From the NCBI RefSeq assembly GCF_040196175.1, contig NZ_JBEFNF010000006.1:153691-217690 (forward strand): a stretch of DNA of 64,000 nucleotides, read 5' to 3'. Below the pieces are notes generated by a model. The model searched no databases, was not told the DNA's origin, and worked only from the letters and a program-made list of their open reading frames with translations. The stretch comes from Halospina sp040196175 (GTDB taxonomy: Bacteria > Pseudomonadota > Gammaproteobacteria > Pseudomonadales > Oleiphilaceae). Shown one piece after another: positions 44,815-53,158 of this stretch (the stretch's first letter is position 1; each line of letters opens with the position of its first letter). The position numbers and the translations under genes were made by a program.

Positions 44815-46542
44815 TTACCAGGAATTGGCCGGCGTAAAGGTGTCCGCCTCGGCTTCGACGTTCACCACCCGGAAAACCACCCGCATGTTGGATTTCCATT
44901 CAGCCTCGGTTTCCGGAGCACAGGGGTCGCCCTCGCACATGCCAGTCTTGGGCTCATCAATACCATGCCCCATGGTCACGAACTGGCTTTTATCCATGGA
45001 CTCACCCTGCTGGCTGGCATAGGCAAGCAATGCATCACGCACCTCCGTGGCGCGGCTCATGGACAGGTTGCGTGTGGCCTGACGAATGGATTTCAGTTCC
45101 TGGGCGCTGGCACCGTTGTGCTTTTTCTTGAGGTAATTCAGCGGATCCGAATGGCCCTCCACGGTCAGAACCGCACCGCCGTAGGTCGCCGCCTGCTCCA
45201 GGACCTCGTCGAACTTGTCCTGATACTCATTGCTTTCAAACCGCGTCTGGTTGGGCTCGAAATGAATCTCGAACTCGACCAGCGCGTTCTCTTCCAGCCC
45301 TTCGCCCGAGCGCATGTCCTCAACCACGGAGGCCGCTTTGTCATTGTCAAAGCCCGGCAACTCGCTGCGGCGCTGATCGAAGATGCCACCGGCAAAGTCG
45401 TTGTAGTTCCACTCCACCGCCCCCAGGGTATAGGCGCTTTTCAGCAGGCCCCTGTCTACCAGCGTACTCTGGATCTCATCGTTGAGGCTTTTCCAGGAGC
45501 GGCGCTTGCTGGGCGTATTCCAATCGATATTGCCCTGCAGCCCCACGGTCTCCACATCGCGCCACAGCTGGCGGGCCGGCTCTACGGCACCCGGATCGTC
45601 CAGCAGCGCTTCAGAGACAGAGGACCATTCGATAACCTGTTTGACCACATCCTCGCGTACGGATTCCTCAGCATTGAGAATCGATTTGACGAAACGCCGC
45701 ACCTGGTCGCGGTTCTTTTCCAGATAGTCCGCGCGCACCACATAGACTTCAGAGATCAACCGATTGGCCGAGCGCGATGACAGCATGATTTCAGCGCCCT
45801 TGACTGATCCCTCGGCACCGGTTCCCACTTCGCCGCCGCTGGTCAGAGTACGCCCATCGGTGGCGGTGACCACGGCGGCATCCACGGACGACTCCTCCAG
45901 CAGGGCCGCCCCGGGCGTGTTGCCGTAAAGGCCAACCAGCTCCTCAGTGTAGGCCAGGGTTGGTTCTTCCCAGTCACCGCCATCATCCTCAACCTGCTCA
46001 CGGGCATCCGACAGAATCCGGTTCAGGTAATTCAGGTGCGGTCCGTGCGCCTGGATCGCGATACGGGCGCCGGAAAGGTCTGTCACGCTCTCGATGGATT
46101 CACGCGTTACCAGGGCGTCTGCCCCGTTTGAGAAACCATGCTGGTAAATCGCCATCATTTCGGTGCGCTCATCAGCCTCGGTAATATCAGCCACGGCGTT
46201 GAGCATGCTCTGGCTGCCGCGCATGATGGGCACGTCACAACTCAGATAGTCCTCGAGCTGGGCGCGGATATCGTTTTCGAGGTGAAGCTTCACATCCAGA
46301 TCATTGCCCGCGAACAGACTGCCTTCCGGGGTCTCCAGGGCATAGTCATTGGCATACAGCGGTACCAGATCCATCCCGGAGGTGCGCATGGGAACACGCA
46401 GCTGGTCTGACTGGCGGCAGGCCTTAACCGCGGTGTCCACGGAATCGACCAGAGGTCCGGGCGTGACGAAGTCCACCGCGTGCCCCTTGCCAGCCAACAG
46501 AACCATCAACAGAAGTGACTGCCTGATTACTTGTCGCGTCAT
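44815..46542 (-). CDS. Periplasmic binding protein fused to an OmpA-like peptidoglycan-binding domain
   Basis: A 575-residue secreted protein. Signal peptide 1-22; residues about 40-390 resemble NMT1/SsuA/NrtA-type binding proteins (ADALVTRESIESVTDLSGARIAIQAHGPHLNY, YVVRADYLEKNRDQVRRFVKSIL). Residues about 425-565 form an OmpA-like domain (VLTVEGHSDPLNYLKKKHNG, NLSMSRATEVRDALLAYA), which should hold the protein to the cell wall. It lies 11 bases before the VWA gene start. A binding protein fixed to peptidoglycan cannot easily serve a normal transporter, so a sensing or scaffolding role is likely. Confidence 0.9.
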   Translation of the reverse strand: MTRQVIRQSLLLMVLLAGKGHAVDFVTPGPLVDSVDTAVKACRQSDQLRVPMRTSGMDLVPLYANDYALETPEGSLFAGNDLDVKLHLENDIRAQLEDYLSCDVPIMRGSQSMLNAVADITEADERTEMMAIYQHGFSNGADALVTRESIESVTDLSGARIAIQAHGPHLNYLNRILSDAREQVEDDGGDWEEPTLAYTEELVGLYGNTPGAALLEESSVDAAVVTATDGRTLTSGGEVGTGAEGSVKGAEIMLSSRSANRLISEVYVVRADYLEKNRDQVRRFVKSILNAEESVREDVVKQVIEWSSVSEALLDDPGAVEPARQLWRDVETVGLQGNIDWNTPSKRRSWKSLNDEIQSTLVDRGLLKSAYTLGAVEWNYNDFAGGIFDQRRSELPGFDNDKAASVVEDMRSGEGLEENALVEFEIHFEPNQTRFESNEYQDKFDEVLEQAATYGGAVLTVEGHSDPLNYLKKKHNGASAQELKSIRQATRNLSMSRATEVRDALLAYASQQGESMDKSQFVTMGHGIDEPKTGMCEGDPCAPETEAEWKSNMRVVFRVVNVEAEADTFTPANSW

Positions 46543-46636
46543 TGTTTTCAGTTCCTTTGCAGGATGAATAAAGCCATGCGTTCAAGTCCGATTGATGGCT
46601 GGCTGACCACCTCCGGAATCTCCATAACGATTGGCA

Positions 46637-47074
46637 TCAAGGTGCCACCACGATTTCCGCGCGTGGCAGCCGGCGCTGGAAAGCCCGCTCGGATTCATCC
46701 GGGCGCCGCTCAAGAGCTTCACTGCCCGCCTTGCCCAGGGTGGTAATGCGGCCTTCGTCCACCCCGGCTTCCAGCATTTTGCCTGCTACCGTTTCTGCCC
46801 GTCTTGCGGACAGCGCCTGATTAGCGGCCGTATCACCGCGCGTGCCAGTATGCCCGCTTATAACCACCCGAGCATGCTCCCTCACGAGAGCATCCTCAAT
46901 TGCCCGCTCAATCTCAGGCCGCGTTCCCTCGGCCAGATCAACACCACCATCGAACCCGACTCGGTAAGTGCTGGGCTGCTGCGCTTCGCCCAGACTATTG
47001 AGAATCAGGGCGCACACCACAGCCACACCGAGAATCGCAAGGCCGGACAAACGTTTGAGGAGCGTCTTGGACAT
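46637..47074 (-). CDS. OmpA-domain protein with N-terminal membrane anchor
   Basis: A 145-residue protein with one hydrophobic segment at about 10-28 (LAILGVAVVCALILNSLG) and an OmpA-like domain at about 40-140 with the peptidoglycan-binding motif ISGHTGTRGDTAANQALSARRAETV. No lipobox. It is the first gene of the six-gene minus-strand cluster, 94 bases before the fusion gene. No clear ribosome site is seen, so the start (ATG 47074) is the best guess. Confidence 0.85.
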   Translation of the reverse strand: MSKTLLKRLSGLAILGVAVVCALILNSLGEAQQPSTYRVGFDGGVDLAEGTRPEIERAIEDALVREHARVVISGHTGTRGDTAANQALSARRAETVAGKMLEAGVDEGRITTLGKAGSEALERRPDESERAFQRRLPRAEIVVAP

Positions 47075-47282
47075 GTCAGAACACAGACGGGAATGTGGAA
47101 GCAGTATGCCACGCCCCGACACACCCGGTCACGAACGGCAGTAAGGGCCATACCCGGCAGAAATGGCGGCAGCGGCAATGCGCTGCAGCGCCTCATTACT
47201 CTGATAGGTGCCTCGCCGATACCCAGTGGGCCCCTGGTGATGGGCAATGGGCCAATCCTGTATAGATAGCCGTACATTAAAT

Positions 47283-47298
47283 TTGGACAAGTGTCCGA
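47283..47298 (+). promoter_or_regulatory. Candidate operator upstream of the GMC/ALDH/TetR operon
   Basis: TTGGACAAGTGTCCGA contains the exact inverted pair GGACA/TGTCC with a two-base centre, 58 bases before the GMC gene. Its place and symmetry fit an operator for the TetR regulator encoded by the third gene. Confidence 0.35.
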
Positions 47299-47355
47299 TT
47301 TTATGATTCGCTGCTCGTAATCTGATCAAAAACAACAAAAGAGAAGGATAAGGTC

Positions 47356-48978
47356 ATGACCTATGACTACGTGATCGTCGGCGGCGGCTCGGCCGGCTCC
47401 GTGCTCGCCTCCAGACTGAGTGAAGATCCGGACGTCAGCGTCTGCCTGCTGGAGGCTGGCGGCCATGGCAACCACCTGCTGATCCGTGCCCCGGCAGCGG
47501 TTGTGGCCATGATGCCGGGCCACGGCAAAATCAATAACTGGGCGTTCGAGACGGAGCCCCAGGCAAGCTTCAACGGCCGGCGTGGCTACCAGCCCCGGGG
47601 CAAGGGCCTGGGCGGCTCAAGCGCCATTAACGCCATGCTGTATGTTCGCGGCCACCGCCGCGACTACGACCACTGGGCCGAGATGGGCTGTGAGGGCTGG
47701 AGCTGGGACGAGGTCCTGCCCTATTTCCGCAAATCCGAGAACAACGAAAGCGGCGCCAATGCCGTCCACGGCGACAGCGGGCCCCTCCAAGTCAGCCACC
47801 AGAAATCACCACGCCCCATCACACGGGCCTTCATCAGGGCGGCCACCGAGTGCGGCCATGCCGAAGCGGCCGACATCAACGACGGCGACAACGAAGGTGT
47901 CGCCCTCTTCCCGGTCACGCAGTTCCACAGCCTGGAGCGCAACGGCGAGCGCTGTTCCGCGGCGGCCGCCTACCTCAACCCGGTCATGGACCGCCCCAAC
48001 CTGGCGGTCATCACCGGTGCGCACGCAACCCGGATCCTCACCGAAGACGGGCGCGCGACCGGCGTGGTGTACCGCCAGGGCAAACAGGATCATACCGTTC
48101 AGGCAAGGCAAGAAGTCCTGCTCTCCGGCGGTGCCTTCCATTCGCCGCAACTGCTCCAGCTTTCGGGCATCGGCCGGTCTGAGCGCATCCAGCCCTACGG
48201 CATTAAGATGGTGCATGAGCTGCCCGGCGTAGGCCAGAACCTGCAGGACCACCTCGACCTGATTATGGCCTACAAGTCCAGCAACACCGACACCTTTGGG
48301 TTTAGCGCGGCAGGTTCCCTGAAGATGCTGCGCCATATTCTTCAGTGGCGCCGGAATGGCACGGGCATGATCGCCTCGCCCTTCGCCGAGGGCGCGGCCT
48401 TCCTGAAGACCGACCCCGCGCTGGACAAGCCCGACATCCAGCTCCACTTCGTGATCTCGATCGTCGAGGACCACGCGCGCCGGCTGCACTGGGGCCATGG
48501 CTTCAGCTGCCACGTCTGCGCCGTGAACCCCCACTCCCGTGGCGAGGTCTTCCTCAAGAGCGCGGACCCGCTGGCCGCACCGGGCATCGACCCGAAGTTC
48601 CTGGACGACCAGCGCGACCTGGACACCATGATCAAAGGCGCCCGGATGACGCGGGAGATCCTCCAGGCACCGGCGCTGGCGCCATGGCGCCAGAAAGAGC
48701 TGTTCGGCGTGGGTGATGGCATGAGCGACGCCGACTGGGAGCAGCAGATCCGTGCCCGCGGCGACACCATCTACCACCCGGTGGGCACCTGCCGGATGGG
48801 CCCGGAAGGCGACCCCATGGCGGTGGTCGACCCGGAACTGAAGGTGCAGGGCATGCAGGGGCTGCGCGTGGTGGACGCCTCCGTCATGCCCACCGTGGTC
48901 AGCGGCAACACCAACGCGCCCACCATCATGATCGCGGAAAAGGCGGCGGACCTGATCCGCTCCGCCCGGACCACTTAA
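47356..48978 (+). CDS. GMC-family FAD-dependent alcohol/choline-type dehydrogenase
   Basis: A 540-residue flavoprotein. FAD motif DYVIVGGGSAGSVLASRLSED at the N-terminus, GMC signature 1 GLGGSSAINAMLYVRG, signature 2 SGGAFHSPQLLQLSGIG, catalytic His in YHPVGTCRMG and Asn in NTNAPTIMIAEKAAD. The family oxidises choline or primary alcohols to aldehydes. The partner gene 28 bases downstream encodes an aldehyde dehydrogenase, so the pair should take an alcohol to its acid. It differs enough from BetA that an AlkJ-like alcohol substrate is also possible. Confidence 0.94.
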   Translation: MTYDYVIVGGGSAGSVLASRLSEDPDVSVCLLEAGGHGNHLLIRAPAAVVAMMPGHGKINNWAFETEPQASFNGRRGYQPRGKGLGGSSAINAMLYVRGHRRDYDHWAEMGCEGWSWDEVLPYFRKSENNESGANAVHGDSGPLQVSHQKSPRPITRAFIRAATECGHAEAADINDGDNEGVALFPVTQFHSLERNGERCSAAAAYLNPVMDRPNLAVITGAHATRILTEDGRATGVVYRQGKQDHTVQARQEVLLSGGAFHSPQLLQLSGIGRSERIQPYGIKMVHELPGVGQNLQDHLDLIMAYKSSNTDTFGFSAAGSLKMLRHILQWRRNGTGMIASPFAEGAAFLKTDPALDKPDIQLHFVISIVEDHARRLHWGHGFSCHVCAVNPHSRGEVFLKSADPLAAPGIDPKFLDDQRDLDTMIKGARMTREILQAPALAPWRQKELFGVGDGMSDADWEQQIRARGDTIYHPVGTCRMGPEGDPMAVVDPELKVQGMQGLRVVDASVMPTVVSGNTNAPTIMIAEKAADLIRSARTT

Positions 48979-49006
48979 CACTGCAGGAACCAAAGGAACA
49001 CCGACC

Positions 49007-50725
49007 ATGACCAACGACAACGCGCACCCCGACTTCGAGGCCCTGCAGTCCCAGCTCGACACGCTCGCCGCCGCGAAGGACCAATGGGCCCGCACGACGC
49101 TGGATGAGCGCATCGCCATTCTTGAGTCGGTCAAGGATGCTCTTATGGGCGTCGCCGGTGACTGGGCCCGGCAGGGCGCCAGCGCCAAGGGCCTGTCGGG
49201 TTCCCCCCTGGAGGGTGAGGAATGGATGTCCGGCCCCTACGCCCTGATGGGCGCCTGTAACGGCCTGATCGAGACGCTCTCAAAGATGAACGGCAAGTCC
49301 TTCCTGCAGGCTATTCCCCTGCGGACACTGCCCAACGGTCAGCTTGCCGCGCGCGTCACGCCCCACAGCATCTGGGACCGGCTCCTGCTCTCCGGCGTCA
49401 GCGCCGAGGTCTGGATGCAGGACGGCGTCACCCGGGACAACCTCGCGGCCCATACCGCCACCGCCTACGACACCCCGGCCGGGCAGCGCCAGGGCAGGGT
49501 CTCGCTGGTGCTGGGCGCCGGCAACATCGCCGCCATTGCCCCGCTCGACGTCTTCCAGAAGCTGTTCCTGGAACATCAGGTCGTGATCCTCAAGATGAAC
49601 CCGGTCAACGAGTACCTCGCCGGGGTCCTGGAAACCGCCCTGGCCCCGCTGATCGAACGGGACGCTCTGCGCATCGTGAAAGGCGGCGGGGATGTCGGCG
49701 CCTGGCTCACGGAACATGAGCTGGTCGAGGAAATCCACATCACCGGCTCCCAGGCGACCCACGACATGATCATCTGGGGCAAGGGCGAGGAAGGCGAGAA
49801 GAACCGTGCCGCCGGCACACCGCGCCTGGACAAGCGCATCACCTCGGAGCTGGGCGCGGTCTGCCCCACCATCGTGGTCCCCGGGAACTGGTCGGAGGCG
49901 GACATCCGCTTCCAGGCGGAACAGATCGCCACCCAGAAGCTGCATAACTCCGGCTTCAACTGCGTCGCCTGCCAGGCCCTGCTGATGCCGCGCGGCTGGG
50001 ACCAGGAAGACGCCCTGATGCGCGAGCTCCGCGACGTCATCAGCCAGTCCGCCCGCCCCACCTACTACCCCGGCACCGAGGACCGTCTGGCGGCGTTCCG
50101 GGACCATGCCAGTGAGGTAGACGTTGTCAGCCGTGGGCACGCGCCGGAGCTGCTGATCAACAACCTTGAGGACCACGACCGGTTCCGCTCGAACGAGGTA
50201 TTCGCCCCGGCCTTCTCCGTGCAGCGCCTGGAGGCCCCGGACGCCGAGCAGTACCTGCGCAACGCCATCGAGTTCGCCAACAACCAGCTCCACGGCACCC
50301 TGGGCGCCAACATCGTGATCCACCCGGACACGATCCGCGCCATGGGCCGCGAGCGCTTCGAGGCCCTGCTGGCGGATCTGCACTACGGCACCATCGCCAT
50401 CAACGCCTGGACGGGCCTGGGCTTTCTCAACACCGTCTGCCCCTGGGGCGCCTTCCCCGGCCACACCCTGGACGACGTCCAGAGCGGCATCGGCTCCGTC
50501 CACAACACCTTCATGTTCGACGCGGCCGAACGCTCAGTGGTGGAAGCCCCCTTCCGACCCTTCCCGCGCTCCGTCGCCAACGGCGACTGGAGCCTGCTGC
50601 CACGGCCGCCCTGGTTCATCACCAATACCCGTCAGCACAAGCTTGGTGAACTGCTGACCCAGTTCGAGTACAAACCGGCCTGGCACCGGATTCCCGGCAT
50701 TTTCCTGAACGCGCTGATGGGCTAG
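49007..50725 (+). CDS. Divergent aldehyde dehydrogenase family protein
   Basis: A 572-residue ALDH-superfamily protein, longer than the usual ~500. It contains VSLVLGAGNIAAIAPLDVFQKLF and VILKMNPVNEYLA (cofactor side), EEIHITGS, RITSELGAVCPTIV and the nucleophile region HNSGFNCVACQALL. The first ~100 residues (MNGKSFLQAIPLRTLPNGQ) do not match ordinary ALDHs. It is presumably the second enzyme of an alcohol-to-acid pathway with the GMC protein. Substrate is not predictable. Confidence 0.9.
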   Translation: MTNDNAHPDFEALQSQLDTLAAAKDQWARTTLDERIAILESVKDALMGVAGDWARQGASAKGLSGSPLEGEEWMSGPYALMGACNGLIETLSKMNGKSFLQAIPLRTLPNGQLAARVTPHSIWDRLLLSGVSAEVWMQDGVTRDNLAAHTATAYDTPAGQRQGRVSLVLGAGNIAAIAPLDVFQKLFLEHQVVILKMNPVNEYLAGVLETALAPLIERDALRIVKGGGDVGAWLTEHELVEEIHITGSQATHDMIIWGKGEEGEKNRAAGTPRLDKRITSELGAVCPTIVVPGNWSEADIRFQAEQIATQKLHNSGFNCVACQALLMPRGWDQEDALMRELRDVISQSARPTYYPGTEDRLAAFRDHASEVDVVSRGHAPELLINNLEDHDRFRSNEVFAPAFSVQRLEAPDAEQYLRNAIEFANNQLHGTLGANIVIHPDTIRAMGRERFEALLADLHYGTIAINAWTGLGFLNTVCPWGAFPGHTLDDVQSGIGSVHNTFMFDAAERSVVEAPFRPFPRSVANGDWSLLPRPPWFITNTRQHKLGELLTQFEYKPAWHRIPGIFLNALMG

Positions 50726-50766
50726 GGTTCCGCGCTCCACGTGGATGGTCAGACGAGGTAGTAGGC

Positions 50767-51381
50767 ATGAGCACGGTTGCCCCCGACAAACTGCAGGCAC
50801 GCGCGGACCGCAAGACGCGCAAGCGCCAGGAGAAGAAGGACCTAATCGCTCGCAGCGCCATGCAGGCCCTCCAGGAGCTGGGGTACGCCAACACCAGCCT
50901 GCGCGACATCGCCGCCAGGGCGGACCTGTCACTGGGCATGCTGCACTACTACTTCGAGGACCGGACCCAGCTGATCCTGCACTGCGTCTCGCTCTACAAG
51001 GCCGCGTTCATCTCCGGGCTGGAAGAGGCACTCCAGGAAGCCAATGACCGGGAATCGGTCGTCAACGCGCTGGCCAACGCACTCGCAACCTCCATCGTCG
51101 AGGACGCATCAACCCACCGGCTGTGGTACGACATCCGCAGCCAAGCCCTGTTCGACCCGGCCTTCCGGCCCATGGTGCGTGAGCTGGAGGCCGCGCTGAT
51201 CAGCGTGGTTGAAACCGCTGGTAAAAAGACTGGCTCAGCCCGACCCGGCACGGGCGAATTCGGCTACGCACTCATCGACGGCGTCTTCCGCTACCAGATG
51301 CAGAACCAGATAACAGGCACACCGAGAGACTACGAGTCACTTGCCAGGGAAATGAAGGCGGTACTGGAAACCCTCTTCTAG
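50767..51381 (+). CDS. TetR-family regulator
   Basis: A 204-residue regulator with N-terminal helix-turn-helix (ALQELGYANTSLRDIAARADLSLGMLHYYFEDRTQLI) similar to BetI-type TetR proteins, and a helical ligand domain. The very basic start (KTRKRQEKKD) fits DNA contact. As the last gene of the GMC/ALDH operon it probably controls its own operon; the palindrome at 47283 is a candidate operator. Confidence 0.92.
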   Translation: MSTVAPDKLQARADRKTRKRQEKKDLIARSAMQALQELGYANTSLRDIAARADLSLGMLHYYFEDRTQLILHCVSLYKAAFISGLEEALQEANDRESVVNALANALATSIVEDASTHRLWYDIRSQALFDPAFRPMVRELEAALISVVETAGKKTGSARPGTGEFGYALIDGVFRYQMQNQITGTPRDYESLAREMKAVLETLF

Positions 51382-51398
51382 AGGGCGGGAAGGGAAAC

Positions 51399-51474
<76 letters not shown>

Positions 51475-51852
51475 GAACGTGGACAGGGAACCACCGCGGG
51501 CGGCTTCTGTCAATCGTGCGCCGCGCTGACCCTGCGGTCTGGGAGACTGCAGGGCCAGCGTTCCCACCTCACCCGCAAAACCTCTGAATCCATACAGTCA
51601 GTCCCATCGGATGCGTGTAACCGGGAATCCGACGATTCCATGGAACCTCACCACCACATGCGCTAGGCTGCTCTTTTAGAAGAAGTTCAAAATCACCCTG
51701 GTCTGCTGGAGAAATGGCGCTATCTGGAATTCACGAATATCAATATCGCTGAGTTCTCGCGATTGCCTGTTAAAGCGACCAGCACTGATGCCGTGGCACT
51801 GATCAGGCATTCGTGTCAGAATTTCCCCGTAGACAAAGGAAAGGTTATTCCT
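51475..51852. other. Region without a clear gene at the start of the accessory stretch
   Basis: About 380 bases between tRNA-Gly and the first antitoxin. GC content falls toward its end. No frame with a ribosome site or family resemblance is seen, and no copy of the tRNA 3' end that would mark an attachment site. The in-frame ATG at 51763 upstream of the antitoxin has no support. Confidence 0.5.
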
Positions 51853-52077
51853 ATGGATCTACAGAAGATTGAAAACGAAGCTCTGCACCTTTCCAAGGAA
51901 GACCGCGCCCAGTTGATTCAGCGACTGGTGCTTAGCCTTGACTCTCCGTCCCCGGAGGAGCTCAGGGCCGAGTGGCTGAGTGAAGCCCAGCTCAGGGCCA
52001 AAGAACTGGATGAAGGGACGGCTCAGGCGATCCCTGGAGAACAGGTATTGAGGAAAGCACGAGCACTGGTTAGATGA
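51853..52077 (+). CDS. Addiction-module antitoxin (TIGR02574-like, partner of ParE)
   Basis: A 74-residue acidic, helical protein. LHLSKEDRAQLIQRLVLSLD followed by LRAEWLSEAQLRAKELDEG is the pattern of the small antitoxins found before RelE/ParE toxins. ATG 51853 is preceded by AAAGGAAAGG. The stop overlaps the toxin start in ATGA, showing translational coupling. Confidence 0.85.
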   Translation: MDLQKIENEALHLSKEDRAQLIQRLVLSLDSPSPEELRAEWLSEAQLRAKELDEGTAQAIPGEQVLRKARALVR

Positions 52078-52365
52078 TGTATGATTTTCACCCGGCAGCG
52101 GAAGCCGAATTCCTGGAGTCAGTGGGCTATTACGAATCCCGTGTCCCAGGTTTGGGTGACGCCTTTATTGAGGAATTTGAAGCGCTGATAACCCTCGTCT
52201 GTGAGACGCCAAAGGCGTGGCAGGTTGAGGCTGAGCCTAATATCCGCAGCGCCCCTCCACCGATTTCCATTGTCGCTGATTTATCTCGAACAAGCGCACA
52301 TCATACAGATTCTTGCCGTCGCTCATGACCGTCGTCGTCCCCAGTATTGGCTCGGCAGGCTTTAA
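52074..52365 (+). pseudogene. RelE/ParE-family toxin with a single-base frameshift
   Basis: The first 58 residues (MMYDFHPAAEAEFLESVGYY... ending NIRS) are a ParE N-terminus. After AGCG a run of four C at 52252-52255 breaks the frame; removal of one C restores ALHRFPLSLIYLEQ, then IIQILAVAHDRRRPQYWLGRL and a TAA at 52363-52365, the full ParE C-terminus. The repaired protein would be 96 aa, the normal length. As written the toxin is truncated; a sequence error in the homopolymer is equally possible. The stop lies inside the attC site. Confidence 0.85.
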
Positions 52366-52420
52366 CAAGTGCGTCAATTGGGACGCTCGCAAGCTCGCGC
52401 CCATTACGCAGGCGTTATGC
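52360..52420 (+). other. Integron attC recombination site
   Basis: A 61-base imperfect palindrome with all attC parts: R-box TAAC (52363) with GTTA; unpaired central spacer (AAGT / AGGC); L-box GCGT with ACGC; then AAT/ATT, GGG/CCC and CG/CG, separated on one arm by three extrahelical bases (C, T and A). The left end overlaps the stop of the parE frame, as usual in cassettes. No integrase gene is in the window. Confidence 0.75.
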
Positions 52421-52455
52421 AGACATGAAGCTGAGAGTGGTTCGGAGAATTCAGC

Positions 52456-52776
52456 GTGAGTAATTTGCTGGAGCGGTTGCAGGAACTGGTTGAGAGGGGT
52501 GAGGTTCGGGTATCGGAGCACGGGTACGATGAGCTGGCAGATGATGGGGTCACGGCTCGTGAGGCGGTCAGCGGAGTATTCGAGGCAATGGTAGTGGAGG
52601 ATTATCCGAACTATCCGAAGGGGCCAAGCGTGCTACTGTTACCAAAGGATAGAGGCGGTGCTCCGATACATGTCGTATGGGGGATCCCCAAAGGGTATGA
52701 CAAACCTGCCGTTTTGGTTACTGCATATAGGCCGGATCCGGCTCGGTGGGATGAAGATTTCATGAGGAGGAAGTAG
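52456..52776 (+). CDS. DUF4258-family probable toxin
   Basis: A 106-residue small basic-to-neutral protein with the DUF4258 pattern: VSEHGYDELADDGVTAREAV near the start and VLVTAYRPDPARWDEDFMRR at the end. Such proteins have the RelE-like fold and occur in toxin-antitoxin pairs and integron cassettes. GTG 52456 has CGGAG upstream. It begins 36 bases after the attC site and is followed two bases later by its likely antitoxin. Confidence 0.8.
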   Translation: MSNLLERLQELVERGEVRVSEHGYDELADDGVTAREAVSGVFEAMVVEDYPNYPKGPSVLLLPKDRGGAPIHVVWGIPKGYDKPAVLVTAYRPDPARWDEDFMRRK

Positions 52777-52778
52777 CC

Positions 52779-52997
52779 ATGGCACAGCGGGTTAAGACAA
52801 AGTATGTGCACGAGGGCAAGTATGTTGCTGAGGTAGAAGTAGCACTGATTGAAGACAATACCCAGTGGTCTCCCTACCTCAGCGTCGACGATGCATACAA
52901 GCTGGATGATGTACGTGATGCCCTTCGCGAAGGTGATCTCGATGCAGCCGCGCGGTATGGGCGAATTTACGAGATGCGGCCCGTAGCCTCCCAGTAA
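52779..52997 (+). CDS. Probable antitoxin partner of the DUF4258 protein
   Basis: A 72-residue protein (MAQRVKTKYVHEGKYVAEVE...) with a strong AGGAGG ribosome site. Small size, tight coupling to the DUF4258 gene and the C-terminal helix KLDDVRDALREGDLDAA fit an antitoxin. The N-terminal strand-rich part is typical of proteins paired with DUF4258. Function is inferred from context. Confidence 0.7.
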   Translation: MAQRVKTKYVHEGKYVAEVEVALIEDNTQWSPYLSVDDAYKLDDVRDALREGDLDAAARYGRIYEMRPVASQ

Positions 52998-53015
52998 CTG
53001 CATAACTTAGCGTTA
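52995..53015 (+). other. Possible remnant of a second attC site
   Basis: Directly at the stop of the antitoxin gene lies TAACTGCATAACTTAGCGTTA: the outer TAAC/GTTA and GC pairs of an attC are kept but the central stem is missing. It could be an attC shortened by deletion, or chance. Confidence 0.25.
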
Positions 53016-53035
53016 TAACCGACGGATAAAGATCT

Positions 53036-53158
53036 ATGGCCAACGGTCTGCAACAGTTCAAGAATCATCTGAGCTATTCACAGATAGCTGACGAAATGAA
53101 CACGGCTTGTGAAAATGCCCGCAGGCTGGTTGAGGATGCACAGATTCTCCTCGACTGA
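53036..53158 (+). pseudogene. Short AbiV-like fragment
   Basis: A 40-residue frame whose second half, TACENARRLVEDAQILLD, resembles the start of AbiV-type abortive-infection proteins (helix with N-A-x2-L-x2-D-A). The rest of such a protein (about 150-200 aa) is missing; the frame ends at 53158 and an opposite-strand gene covers the region. Probably a truncated cassette gene. Confidence 0.35.

Noticed and set aside
51763..51853. Possible attC end (GTTAAAG) before the first antitoxin
   Set aside because: No matching palindromic arm is found upstream, so it does not form an attC site.
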